Origin: an uncultured Pseudomonadota bacterium
GTDB taxonomy: Bacteria > Desulfobacterota_B > Binatia > UBA9968
Assembly: GCA_946478635.1 (NCBI GenBank)
Contig: CAMLCX010000071.1
Coordinates: 1 to 14,299, forward strand
Reading direction: 5' to 3'
Length of the DNA: 14,299 nt
The notes beneath the pieces were generated by a model. It saw only the letters and a program-made list of their open reading frames with translations. It ran no database searches and was not told the origin of the DNA. The position numbers were made by a program, and so were the translations under genes. Below, in pieces: positions 1 to 7,569 of the stretch (position 1 is its first letter; each line of letters starts with the position of its first letter).

Positions 1-28
1 GGCATGAGGCACGAGGCATTAGGCAACA
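1..28. repeat. Heptanucleotide tandem repeat, four degenerate units
   Basis: Four consecutive 7-base units (GGCATGA, GGCACGA, GGCATTA, GGCAACA) share the pattern GGCANNA. The array starts at the window edge, so it may be longer to the left. No coding gene overlaps it. Arrays of this kind are seen between genes in several bacterial genomes; function unknown. The reading is direct, but only four units are visible and the middle of each unit varies. Confidence 0.55.
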
Positions 29-156
29 GTAAGAGGCGGATCGTTCAAGACTTTAACCGAATAGAGCCATTCAAAACAATTAACGAATCGGAGGGGGCGT
101 CTTATGCTTGGAAAAGTTTCGAAGCGTCGAAATGCGATTTTTTCGGAATAATTCCG

Positions 157-189
157 GTCAAGCGGGTTTTAGGGCTGACTCTTTTTTTT
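157..189 (+). terminator. Possible intrinsic terminator of a plus-strand gene left of the window
   Basis: The arms GTC/AGC (157-159, 161-163) pair with GCT/GAC (174-179), with one bulged A and a loop of about 10 bases. The stem is followed by TC and eight T residues (182-189). This suits a plus-strand transcript coming from outside the window and does not suit the minus-strand monooxygenase gene, which would read A residues here. The stem is short, so confidence is moderate. The rest of 1-204 shows no gene. Confidence 0.4.
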
Positions 190-204
190 GTCCAGCCGGC
201 GGGG

Positions 205-1197
205 CTATTTTTGGAAGTGCGGCATCACCTTTGTCGCGAACGCTTCGACGCTTTCGTGATAGACCTTGCGCGCCGCGGTGAGCATCAGGTGCTCGACGCC
301 GGCGGATTTTAGTTCTTCGATTCTTTCGATGCATTCCTTGGGCGTTCCGGCGATGGAGAAGCGATGCACGAGATAGTCGTTGACCAGATCCGGATCGACG
401 CGGTCTTCCATCGGTTTCATGACGTCGAAGCCGGCGACGAACTTTTTGACCCCTGCCAATTCCTCCGGCGGCACGGTTTCATAGGTAAAACGAAAATTAT
501 GATGGGCGCGGTTGGCGATGCGATTACGCACAATCCGGCGCGCTTCGTTGCCGTCGTCGCGCACGCAGAGCATGCCGGCGGCAATGACCGCGATGTCGCT
601 TTCTTTGCGCCCGGCTTCCATGGCGCCGGCGCGAATTTTTTGTTTGGCCCACTCATAAACGCGCAGGTCGAAACCGGTGCCGAGAATGACGCCGTCGGCG
701 GCGCGTCCGGCGAGCTGCAGACCTTTCGGCCCCTCGGCGGAAACATAAATCGCGGCCGGCTTGTGGATCGTAAAGCCGATGCCGACTTGGCCGGTCGGAA
801 AGGTGGCGCGATTTCCCTGGACCAGATGGCGGATCATTTTCACGCCTGCTTCGAACTCTTTGAGCGGTGTTGCCTTCAGGCCCTGGCCGTACACCGGGCC
901 GTCGCCGGTGCCGAGTCCCAGGATCGCGCGGCCTTTGGAGATTTCGTTGAGCGATGCGGCGGCGCCGGCGAGCACCGTCGGATGGCGAAAGACCATGTTG
1001 GTGACGGCGATGCCGAGCAGCACGCGTTGGGTGATCATGGCGCAGCTGGCGAGGGTCTGAAAAGAATCGATCGAGCTCAGATGGCTTTCACCGAGAAATA
1101 TGCCGTCGTAGCCCAATTCTTCGGCGCGCCTGGCGCGTTGATGAATTTCGTCGATGTTTTTAACGCCGCCGTGAAGACTGTGCAGGCTGAATTTCAT
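205..1197 (-). CDS. Luciferase-like monooxygenase (LLM) family flavin/F420-dependent oxidoreductase
   Basis: The 330-residue protein has the features of the bacterial luciferase-like TIM-barrel family, which includes methylene-tetrahydromethanopterin reductase-like enzymes. The N-terminus has the strand-helix stretch ending ELGYDGIFLGESH. A middle GRAILGLGTGDGP segment follows, then the later GLQLAGRAADGVILGTG segment that contacts the cofactor phosphate in this fold. The C-terminus has a GTPKECIERIEELKSAGVEHL helix typical of the family. Members reduce or oxygenate substrates with FMN or F420; which cofactor is used here cannot be told. GGAG at 1204-1207 (minus strand) sits about 6 bases before the ATG and supports this start. 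It is the last gene of the hydrolase-LigA-LigB operon, 79 bases after the LigB-like stop, so it probably acts in the same catabolic route. Substrate unknown. Confidence 0.9.
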   Translation of the reverse strand: MKFSLHSLHGGVKNIDEIHQRARRAEELGYDGIFLGESHLSSIDSFQTLASCAMITQRVLLGIAVTNMVFRHPTVLAGAAASLNEISKGRAILGLGTGDGPVYGQGLKATPLKEFEAGVKMIRHLVQGNRATFPTGQVGIGFTIHKPAAIYVSAEGPKGLQLAGRAADGVILGTGFDLRVYEWAKQKIRAGAMEAGRKESDIAVIAAGMLCVRDDGNEARRIVRNRIANRAHHNFRFTYETVPPEELAGVKKFVAGFDVMKPMEDRVDPDLVNDYLVHRFSIAGTPKECIERIEELKSAGVEHLMLTAARKVYHESVEAFATKVMPHFQK

Positions 1198-1276
1198 TGA
1201 AATCTCCGATCAAGAAGGCGCGAGGAATGAGTAAGACAGATCATAGCGGTGCAGCATGCTGCGGCCCGGCTATCGA

Positions 1277-2092
1277 TCAGCGGGAAAATTCCACGAGGCC
1301 GCAGCCCGTCGCCCAGGGAACAACCGGTTCATAGGCGACGAGCTTTGCTTTCCAGCTTTGCACGGCGCCCGCAAGGGCGATCCATGTGCGAATCTCGTGG
1401 CCTCCGGAGCCCGCTTCCGTATTGATTTCTTCGTGCGTGTATTGGCTAAGTCGCGCCCGATCTCCTGTGACTAATGTCTCTAAAAACTGCTCGTCGAACG
1501 AAATGTTGATCTTGCCGTGTTTGGCTTCGCCCGGCCAATGCGACAGGCCGCCGGTGGCGATCACCGCAATCCGCTTTTGGTTTCTTTCGAGCAGATCGCC
1601 GAGAAACCGTCCGAAGGCAAAGCAGCGCTTGGCCGTGGGCATGGGCGGCGTGAGGGCATTCAGGATGACCGGCACCACCGGCAGCCCCATCTTGGGATTT
1701 AGAAAATGCAGCGGTAAAAAGGTCGCGTGATCGAATAAGAGCTCGTCGGAAAACGTCGGATCGAAACCGCCGTCGAGACAGGCATCGATCATTTCTTCAG
1801 CCAGCTTCTTATCGCCGGGCACGCGAGCCTTGGGAATGCGCAGCCATTCTTCGATGGGCCCTTCGTAGTACGCCGCCCGGCCGATGCAGAAAGCCGGCAT
1901 GCTGTTGAGAAAAAAATTCGCCCAGTGCTCGACCGTCAGCGCGACGATGACGTCCGGCTTCGCCGCTGCGAGCCGCTCACCGAGGCGGCGATAGCGGCCG
2001 AGAAAGGTTTCCGCTTGTTCCCTGGGCGCGGCTTCCGTCCAGGCGGTCATTCCCGGCGCATGGCTGGCCGCGCAGGCAAATACGATCGGCAT
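1277..2092 (-). CDS. Class III extradiol ring-cleavage dioxygenase, LigB-like catalytic subunit
   Basis: The 271-residue protein matches the catalytic beta subunit of the LigAB (protocatechuate 4,5-dioxygenase) family, non-haem Fe(II) enzymes that open catechol-type rings next to the hydroxyls. Expected ligand positions are present: His11 in SHAPGM, His56 in TVEHW and Glu233 in GGHEIRTW would form the two-His-one-Glu site. His185 in GGLSHW matches the catalytic base region, and His122 lies in DHATFLPLHF. The start is fixed by the gap of three bases after the LigA-like stop, with GGAG inside the end of that gene. Tight coupling to the LigA-like gene implies a heterodimer. The exact substrate (protocatechuate, gallate, a heteroaromatic diol or another) cannot be read from sequence. 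The family call is firm; the pathway is inference. Confidence 0.92.
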   Translation of the reverse strand: MPIVFACAASHAPGMTAWTEAAPREQAETFLGRYRRLGERLAAAKPDVIVALTVEHWANFFLNSMPAFCIGRAAYYEGPIEEWLRIPKARVPGDKKLAEEMIDACLDGGFDPTFSDELLFDHATFLPLHFLNPKMGLPVVPVILNALTPPMPTAKRCFAFGRFLGDLLERNQKRIAVIATGGLSHWPGEAKHGKINISFDEQFLETLVTGDRARLSQYTHEEINTEAGSGGHEIRTWIALAGAVQSWKAKLVAYEPVVPWATGCGLVEFSR

Positions 2093-2095
2093 CGC

Positions 2096-2350
2096 TCACT
2101 CCAATCCTTTCAGCGCTCTGGCGTAATCTTCGTTGGAAACCTGATGCAGCAGGGTGAACGGCCGCAACAGCAGGGAGTGAACTCCCATGCTGTAGAGCGC
2201 GCGCACGTCAACGGCGAGCGCCGCTCTGGCCTCGTCATCCGTCAGTTCGTAATTCTTCACGAACGCCGCCGGATCCTGGCGATAGCGTTCGCGCTGGGCG
2301 CCATCACGATTGACGTGGTAAATTAATTTTTGCAATTGGTAGAGGCTCAT
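2096..2350 (-). CDS. LigA-like small subunit of extradiol dioxygenase
   Basis: This 84-residue, mostly helical protein resembles the alpha subunit of LigAB dioxygenases, with a RYRQDPAAFVKNYELTDDE segment followed by a predicted helix and a short DVRALYSMGVHSLLL stretch. In LigAB the small subunit caps the active site of the large one and helps set substrate choice. At 84 residues it is clearly shorter than the protocatechuate 4,5-dioxygenase alpha chain (about 139 residues), but short stand-alone LigA-like proteins are known. Its ATG comes one base after the hydrolase stop (TGA-T-ATG) and its own stop lies three bases before the LigB-like start, so the three genes are almost certainly co-translated. 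Confidence 0.85.
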   Translation of the reverse strand: MSLYQLQKLIYHVNRDGAQRERYRQDPAAFVKNYELTDDEARAALAVDVRALYSMGVHSLLLRPFTLLHQVSNEDYARALKGLE

Positions 2351-2351
2351 A

Positions 2352-3446
2352 TCAGCGGTCCAATTTTTCGTGCAGCCAGGTGAGCACGGTCGTGAAAATA
2401 TTCGGGATCGCGCCCATGTGACCGCCGGGGAAAAGCCGGATTGTTTTTGGGTTGCCGTGCTCCAGCAGGAGATAAAAGTCCTCCAGCGGCACTTGCTTGT
2501 CCTCTTTGCCGTTGACGACCAGCAACGGCGCGCACGGTTTATCGAGCCAGCCCTGATCGAGCAACGAGAGGGCCGGCATGACCGCGCAAAGTTCGTCGAA
2601 GGTTTTCTTGCCGAAGAGATTAGCCCGCGCCTCGATCAGGTCGAATAGGTAGGAGTCGGCGTGGCGCGAGCGTTCCTGCCACTCGGGCTGGAAAAAATAA
2701 TGAATGCCACCGCCCCAATTGACCGCGGCGCGCAATTTGTCGGGCAGGATGTGGGCCAACTTGGTCGACCAGTGGCCGCCGAAGCTGGCGCCGACGACGG
2801 CGATTTTATTCGTGTCCACCTCCGGGCGCCCGAGCAGGTAATCCAGCACGGCGACATGGACTTGGTGCGCCTCGGGTGCGGCGAGCACAGGACATTCACC
2901 CGTGCCCGGACTGTCGATGATGAAGCAGCCCCAGCCTTCCTTGACGAAAGCTTCGCCGAACGAGTGACGTTCTTCCTTCCAGTTGTCAATGCCGCCCCAG
3001 TGCATGATCATCGGCGCCGGCAGTTTTTTCGGCAGGCGCAAATGGCCAACGATCAATTTGCCCTGGAAAGGGATCGCCACGCGTTCGACCGGAATGTCGA
3101 AATACTTGGAGGCTGCCAGAAACATGTCGCGGGTTTTCGCATAGCCGTGGTGCTTGCCCGGAGTGCTCGGAAACGGGTGGCGCGCGATGCCGTAGTAGCC
3201 GTAGGATTTTAAAAACGCGTCCTTTGCCTGAGCGGCATTGTCGATCTTTTCTGAAGCCCGGGCGCTTGATTCCCAGCGCTCGCCGAGCGCGTTCCACGCG
3301 GCGGCCCAGGTCTCGCCCTCGAAGTTGGGCATTCTGGCCAGCGCCTCTTCCGCTTCATTCTTGTCGGCGTGAAGAAACGGCGCTCGCCGCCCGACGCGTT
3401 CACGTATGTCGTTTTTTACTTCTTCAACCGTGCGTGGCTTGCCCAT
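2352..3446 (-). CDS. Alpha/beta-fold hydrolase, FrsA / 2,6-dihydroxypseudooxynicotine hydrolase type
   Basis: The 364-residue protein has an N-terminal helical region (about 1-115) followed by an alpha/beta hydrolase core. The nucleophile elbow is GASFGG with Ser221; the acid is probably Asp316 in NGKEDKQVP, and the base His343 in GGHMGAI. The oxyanion-hole turn is the HWGGIDNWKEE stretch near 149-159. This layout matches the DUF1100/FrsA-like esterases and the C-C bond hydrolase of nicotine breakdown. In an operon with a ring-opening dioxygenase it could hydrolyse a ring-fission product or first release the ring substrate from an ester or amide; that is inference. The start has AGAGG nine bases upstream and lies about 70 bases from a good promoter. 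First gene of its operon. Confidence 0.88.
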   Translation of the reverse strand: MGKPRTVEEVKNDIRERVGRRAPFLHADKNEAEEALARMPNFEGETWAAAWNALGERWESSARASEKIDNAAQAKDAFLKSYGYYGIARHPFPSTPGKHHGYAKTRDMFLAASKYFDIPVERVAIPFQGKLIVGHLRLPKKLPAPMIMHWGGIDNWKEERHSFGEAFVKEGWGCFIIDSPGTGECPVLAAPEAHQVHVAVLDYLLGRPEVDTNKIAVVGASFGGHWSTKLAHILPDKLRAAVNWGGGIHYFFQPEWQERSRHADSYLFDLIEARANLFGKKTFDELCAVMPALSLLDQGWLDKPCAPLLVVNGKEDKQVPLEDFYLLLEHGNPKTIRLFPGGHMGAIPNIFTTVLTWLHEKLDR

Positions 3447-3521
3447 GGGACCGAACCTCTAATAAAGTAAATATGCGCGCGATTTTGCGCCGGGGAGTTC
3501 AAGTTGGCCTCGACAAGTCAG

Positions 3522-3550
3522 GCTATAAAGGGTCACCTCCGGGTTGTCAA
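3522..3550 (-). promoter_or_regulatory. Sigma70-type promoter of the hydrolase-LigAB-LLM operon
   Basis: On the minus strand a perfect TTGACA -35 box (3550-3545) is followed by a 17-base spacer and TATAGC (3527-3522), which keeps the first four consensus bases. Transcription would start near 3515, leaving an untranslated leader of about 70 bases before the hydrolase ATG at 3446. The box quality and spacing are read directly; use of the promoter is inferred. Confidence 0.6.
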
Positions 3551-3661
3551 CCTGAGCGATGCCCAGCCGCCGGGAAAATGCCGGAGAGTCGCGCCGGGAC
3601 CGGTTGAAATGGCGTCTCTTAGGTTAAAAAGTTCTTCGCTGAAAAGTGTTGACGTTTAGAA

Positions 3662-3690
3662 TTCACCATGTCATGCAGTTAATCTATAGT
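3662..3690 (+). promoter_or_regulatory. Candidate promoter of the folD-gcv operon
   Basis: TTCACC (3662-3667, four of six -35 bases) is followed by a 17-base spacer and TATAGT (3685-3690, five of six -10 bases). Transcription would begin near 3697, about 50 bases before the folD ATG. A second TTGACG lies at 3649-3654 but has no matching -10 at normal spacing. Confidence 0.45.
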
Positions 3691-3749
3691 AAAAAACCAT
3701 CACCGGGTTTTTCTGCGCGTATAGAGTCAATCTCGTGACGGAGTGAGTC

Positions 3750-4610
3750 ATGGCCGTGATTATCGACGGAAAAGCCGTCGCCAAAGACGTTCAAAAACAA
3801 ATTAAAATAGATGCGGAAGGGTTGGAGCGGCGCTGGGGACTGGTTCCCGGCCTGGCGGTGGTGTTGGTGGGCGACGACCCGGCCTCGCATATTTACGTAC
3901 GCAACAAGGAGAAAGCTTGCAAGGAGGTCGGCATTAAATCCTTCGAGCACTTGCTGCCGGCAACGATTTCAGAAAGAGATTTGCTGGCGCTGGTGCAGCA
4001 GCTCAATAAAGACAAAAGAGTGCATGGCATTCTTGTCCAGCTGCCGCTGCCGCCGCATATTCGCGCGGAGAAAATCCTTGACGCGGTCTCACCGCACAAA
4101 GACATCGATGGCTTTCATCCGGTCAATCAGGGCTCGCTTTTGCTCGGCGCCGATGGTTTTAAGCCGTGCACGCCCATGGGCATCATGAAGCTGCTCGAGT
4201 CGGTGAACTGCGATCCCAAAGGAAAAAACGCCGTGGTGGTCGGGCGCAGCAATATCGTCGGCAAACCGGTGGCGCTCATGCTGCTCGCCAAGCATGCCAC
4301 AGTGACGATTTGTCATTCGCGCACGGCCAATCTGCGCGACGAAGTCGGGCGCGCCGATATTCTCGTGGTGGCCATCGGCAAGGCCGGCGCGGTGCGCGGT
4401 GATTGGGTCAAGCCGGGCGCCGTGGTGATCGATGTCGGCGTCAATCGCGCGCCCAACGGCAAGTTGTGCGGCGATGTGGAGTTCGAAACGGCGAAGGAGA
4501 GGGCGGCCGCGATCTCGCCGGTTCCGGGAGGAGTGGGCCCGATGACGATTTGCATGCTGCTCTACAACACGCTCAAGGCCGCCAAGGACTCGCTGCAGCG
4601 CGAGCGTTAA
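3750..4610 (+). CDS. folD: Bifunctional methylene-THF dehydrogenase / methenyl-THF cyclohydrolase
   Basis: The 286-residue protein is a full-length FolD, the cytoplasmic enzyme that oxidises 5,10-methylene-THF to methenyl-THF with NADP and hydrolyses it to 10-formyl-THF. The active-site pair is Tyr49 and Lys53 in YVRNKEKA. The two family signatures are present: [12 protein letters not shown] with the following KDIDGFHP, and the C-terminal [10 protein letters not shown] loop. The nucleotide-binding site shows [16 protein letters not shown] at 3740-3743 lies six bases before the ATG and supports this start. It leads the operon and is followed 16 bases later by gcvT. That fits its job: the glycine cleavage system delivers methylene-THF, which FolD then feeds into formyl-THF for purines or into redox balance. 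Confidence 0.97.
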   Translation: MAVIIDGKAVAKDVQKQIKIDAEGLERRWGLVPGLAVVLVGDDPASHIYVRNKEKACKEVGIKSFEHLLPATISERDLLALVQQLNKDKRVHGILVQLPLPPHIRAEKILDAVSPHKDIDGFHPVNQGSLLLGADGFKPCTPMGIMKLLESVNCDPKGKNAVVVGRSNIVGKPVALMLLAKHATVTICHSRTANLRDEVGRADILVVAIGKAGAVRGDWVKPGAVVIDVGVNRAPNGKLCGDVEFETAKERAAAISPVPGGVGPMTICMLLYNTLKAAKDSLQRER

Positions 4611-4626
4611 AATTTCGCCTGGTTTT

Positions 4627-5718
4627 GTGGCTCAGGGAACAAAACGAACGCCGCTCTTTGGCGCGCACCGGCGGGCGGGCGCAAAAATGGTCGAGTTCGC
4701 CGGCTGGGAAATGCCGGTGCAGTACCAGGGCGTCATCGAAGAGCACCGGGCAGTGCGCAGCCGCGCGGGCCTCTTCGACGTCAGTCACATGGGCGAGATT
4801 GAAGTGCGCGGCGCCGGCGCGGTGGAGTTCTGCCAGCGCTTGACCGCCAACGATGTCTCGCGCATGAAGCGGTTTCAAGCCCAGTACAACTTATTGCTCA
4901 ATCCGCGCGGCGGCATTATCGACGACGTTATCTTCTACCGTTTAGAGGAGAATATTTTCTTTATCTGCGTCAACGCGTCGAACAGCGACAAGGATTTCTC
5001 CTGGCTCAGCGAACAGGCGGCGGGAACGGTCGAGGTCGAGAACGTCAGCGCCCAATATGCCCAGCTGGCATTGCAGGGACCCCGGGCGGAAACGATTTTG
5101 CAACCGCTCACGGCCCTTTCCCTGGCCGGGCTCAAAAGTTTTTATTTTGGCTTTGCCGATGTTGCCTCCATACGCTGTCTGATTGCGCGCACGGGCTATA
5201 CCGGTGAGGAAGGTTTCGAGCTCTACTGCCACGGCGACGCCGCGCCCGGGCTGTGGACGGCGCTGCTCGACGCGGGTCTGCCGGAGGGTTTGGTGCCCGC
5301 CGGCTTGGGCGCACGGGATACCTTAAGATTGGAAAAGGCCTATCCATTGTACGGCCACGAGTTGGATGAGGCGACGACGCCGCTTGAAGCCGGGCTGGAG
5401 TGGGTGACCAAGTTTTCCAAGCCCGAGTTCATGGGCCGGGAAATTTTGCTGGAACAAAAGCAACGCGGCGTCACTCGAAGGCTTGCGGGTTTGGAGATGA
5501 TCGAACCGGGTATTGCGCGCGGCGGCTATCGGTTGTTTAAAAACGACGTCAACATCGGTCAAGTGACCAGCGGCACTAAATCGCCGACGCTCAACAAGTC
5601 GATCGCGCTCGCCTACGTCGGCATCGAACACGCCGCCCTGGGTCATATCGTCGACGTAGAGATTCGCGCCCGAAAAACACCGGCAAAAATCGTTTCCTTG
5701 CCATTCTACAGCCGTTAA
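4627..5718 (+). CDS. gcvT: Glycine cleavage system T protein (aminomethyltransferase)
   Basis: The 363-residue T protein takes the aminomethyl group from the lipoyl arm of GcvH and gives ammonia and methylene-THF. Family landmarks are [10 protein letters not shown] near the N-terminus, [24 protein letters not shown] (residues 95-104, holding the conserved aspartate at the folate site), [19 protein letters not shown] and the C-terminal [12 protein letters not shown]. Length is normal. The only in-frame start that keeps the usual N-terminus (TPLF..H) is GTG at 4627, 16 bases after folD. No clear ribosome binding site is visible, so translation may be coupled to folD. Second gene of the folD-gcv operon. 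Confidence 0.97.
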   Translation: MAQGTKRTPLFGAHRRAGAKMVEFAGWEMPVQYQGVIEEHRAVRSRAGLFDVSHMGEIEVRGAGAVEFCQRLTANDVSRMKRFQAQYNLLLNPRGGIIDDVIFYRLEENIFFICVNASNSDKDFSWLSEQAAGTVEVENVSAQYAQLALQGPRAETILQPLTALSLAGLKSFYFGFADVASIRCLIARTGYTGEEGFELYCHGDAAPGLWTALLDAGLPEGLVPAGLGARDTLRLEKAYPLYGHELDEATTPLEAGLEWVTKFSKPEFMGREILLEQKQRGVTRRLAGLEMIEPGIARGGYRLFKNDVNIGQVTSGTKSPTLNKSIALAYVGIEHAALGHIVDVEIRARKTPAKIVSLPFYSR

Positions 5719-5748
5719 ACGAGCAGGCAGAGGTTCAAGGAGGTCATC

Positions 5749-6213
5749 ATGGAGTTTCCTGAAGGACTTAAATATTCAAAAGAGCACGAATGGGTGCTGG
5801 TCGAAGGCAACACGGCGACGATCGGCATCACGGAGTATGCGCAAGAAGAGCTTGGCGATATCGTTTATGTGGAGTTGCCCGAGTTGGGGGAAAAGATCGT
5901 CAAGGATGACCCGTTCGGCGCGGTGGAATCCGTCAAAGCGGTTTCAGACGTTTACGCGCCCGTGAGCGGCAGCGTTCTCGAGATCAACGACATCCTGCCC
6001 GACAATCCGGAAACGATCAACGATGATCCCTACGGCGACGGCTGGATGATTCGCGTCGAGCTCTCCGATAAAGACGATTTGACCGATCTCATGGATGCCG
6101 AAGAGTATGCCGAGTACGTTCAGCAGCAAAAAGAGGACGACGACGAGGATGAGGACGACGACGAAGATGAGGAAGAGGAAGACGTGGACGAGGAAGAAGA
6201 TAAGGAAAAATAG
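5749..6213 (+). CDS. gcvH: Glycine cleavage system H protein with acidic C-terminal tail
   Basis: GcvH is the small lipoylated carrier that shuttles the aminomethyl group between P, T and L proteins. Residues 1-124 form a normal H protein: [18 protein letters not shown], then [16 protein letters not shown] with the lipoyl lysine at Lys63, and the usual C-terminal EEYAEYV. The ordinary family length is about 125-130 residues. Here it continues for 30 more (125-154); residues 129-151 are all Asp or Glu except Val146. The coding DNA there is a purine-rich, microsatellite-like run of GAN codons, so slippage could have built it. An almost perfect Shine-Dalgarno, AAGGAGGT (5737-5744), lies just before the ATG, unlike the weak sites of gcvT and gcvPA, which suggests high GcvH output. 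Confidence 0.96.
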   Translation: MEFPEGLKYSKEHEWVLVEGNTATIGITEYAQEELGDIVYVELPELGEKIVKDDPFGAVESVKAVSDVYAPVSGSVLEINDILPDNPETINDDPYGDGWMIRVELSDKDDLTDLMDAEEYAEYVQQQKEDDDEDEDDDEDEEEEDVDEEEDKEK

Positions 6214-6222
6214 CCCCGCTTC

Positions 6223-7569
6223 ATGCGCTACACTCCACACACGGCCGCCGACCAGGAGCGTATGTTGCGCTCGATCGGCTTGGGCTCCATCGAGGACCTC
6301 TATCGGCATGTGCCTCTGACGCTGCGCGAGCGCGCCAAAATCAATCTGCCCTCGGGGTTGAGTGAGGCCGAGGTTCGAAAGCGTCTTGCCGACCTGGCAG
6401 CCCGAAACGCCGCGTCGGAAGACTGGAGTTTATTTCTTGGCGGCGGAATCTACAACCATTTCATTCCGAGCGCGGTCGACGCCGTCATTTCGCGTTCGGA
6501 ATTTGCGACTTCCTACACGCCCTATCAACCCGAGGTGAGTCAAGGCACACTGCAGGCGTTGTTCGAGTACCAAACGCTGATTTGCCAGCTCACCGGCATG
6601 GAAGTTTCCAACGCCGCGGTCTACGACGGCGCGTCGGCAACGGCCGAGGCGGTGCTGATGGCGCGGCGCATTCAACCGGCGAGCCGCCGGCGCGTCCTGA
6701 TATCCCGGGCGCTGCACCCGCAGTATCGCGCCGTCGTACGCTCGTATTTCAAAAATCTCGCCGATGTGGCCCTCGAGGAAGTCCCGTTCGACGCCACCGG
6801 CGCGACCGACGTTCATCGCCTCGCGGAGCAGCTCGATGATCGCTCGATGTGCGTCGTTGCCGGCTATCCCAACTTTTTCGGCGTGATCGAAGACTTGACG
6901 CCGATCCAAGCCGCCTGCGCCAAAGTCGGCGCCCTGCTGATTTCCGTCACCACCGAGCCTTTGTCCCTGGGACTGCTCAAGCCGCCGGGCGAATTCGGCG
7001 TCGATATTGCCGTTGGCGAAGGCCAAAGTCTGGGCGTGCCGATGAATCTGGGCGGTCCGGCATTCGGCTTCTTTGCCTGCTTGAAAAAATTTGTCCGAAA
7101 TATTCCCGGGCGGCTGGTCGGTGAGACCGTCGACAGCGACGGCCGGCGCGGGTTTGTCTTGACCCTCGCCACCCGCGAGCATCATATTCGCCGTGAAAAG
7201 GCGACGTCCAACATTTGCACGAGTCAAACGCTTTGCGCGCTGGGGGCCACCGTCTTCATGTCCTTGATGGGGAAGAGCGGCATGCGCCGCCTGGCCCAAG
7301 TCAACCTCTCGCGCGCGCATCAGGCGCGCGCAAGACTGCTGCGCGAGGCCGGCTTATCGGAGGTGTTTTCCGGTCCCTATTTCAATGAATTTGTCTTGCG
7401 CGCGCGGGACATAAAAAACTTCTTCGCCCGATGCGCCGGCGAAAAAATCGTTCCCGGAATCGCGTTGGAGAAGTGGTATCCCGAGTTGGGCGAGGCCTTG
7501 CTCGTCTGCGTCACGGAAATGAACGAAAAGGAGGAGGTTGACCATCTTGTCCGAACCCTCGTCCATTGA
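6223..7569 (+). CDS. gcvPA: Glycine dehydrogenase (decarboxylating) subunit 1
   Basis: The 448-residue protein is the N-terminal half of the P protein, which decarboxylates glycine with pyridoxal phosphate and passes the aminomethyl group to GcvH. Bacteria either have one long GcvP of about 950 residues or this two-subunit form. Diagnostic segments are SYTPYQPEVSQGTLQALFEY, the YDGASATAEAVLMA segment and GGPAFGFFAC. This half lacks the PLP lysine, which is in GcvPB. The ATG lies nine bases after the gcvH stop; only a weak purine-rich stretch (AAGGAAAA) precedes it. Its 3' end overlaps gcvPB, indicating coupled synthesis of the two subunits. Confidence 0.96.
   Translation: MRYTPHTAADQERMLRSIGLGSIEDLYRHVPLTLRERAKINLPSGLSEAEVRKRLADLAARNAASEDWSLFLGGGIYNHFIPSAVDAVISRSEFATSYTPYQPEVSQGTLQALFEYQTLICQLTGMEVSNAAVYDGASATAEAVLMARRIQPASRRRVLISRALHPQYRAVVRSYFKNLADVALEEVPFDATGATDVHRLAEQLDDRSMCVVAGYPNFFGVIEDLTPIQAACAKVGALLISVTTEPLSLGLLKPPGEFGVDIAVGEGQSLGVPMNLGGPAFGFFACLKKFVRNIPGRLVGETVDSDGRRGFVLTLATREHHIRREKATSNICTSQTLCALGATVFMSLMGKSGMRRLAQVNLSRAHQARARLLREAGLSEVFSGPYFNEFVLRARDIKNFFARCAGEKIVPGIALEKWYPELGEALLVCVTEMNEKEEVDHLVRTLVH

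Larger units (their letters stand above)
3447..3749. other. Divergent intergenic region between the catabolic operon and folD
   Basis: This 303-base gap holds the two divergent promoters listed separately, about 110 bases apart (centres near 3536 and 3676). Between them is a GC-rich stretch (about 3555-3605) with several CCGG-containing short repeats but no clear long palindrome. I see no credible open reading frame, and no glycine riboswitch, which might have been expected in front of a gcv operon. Confidence 0.5.

Noticed and set aside
364..1200. 278-codon open frame on the plus strand opposite the luciferase-like monooxygenase gene
   Set aside because: It is a shadow of a clear family member in GC-rich DNA, with low-complexity Ala/Gly/Asp-rich translation and no recognisable domain.
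3447..3749. Glycine riboswitch before folD-gcv
   Set aside because: I looked for the two conserved aptamer cores expected in such leaders and did not find them; the likely leader is only about 50 bases.
6430..7320. 296-codon minus-strand frame opposite gcvPA
   Set aside because: Antisense shadow of a strongly conserved gene; translation resembles no protein family.
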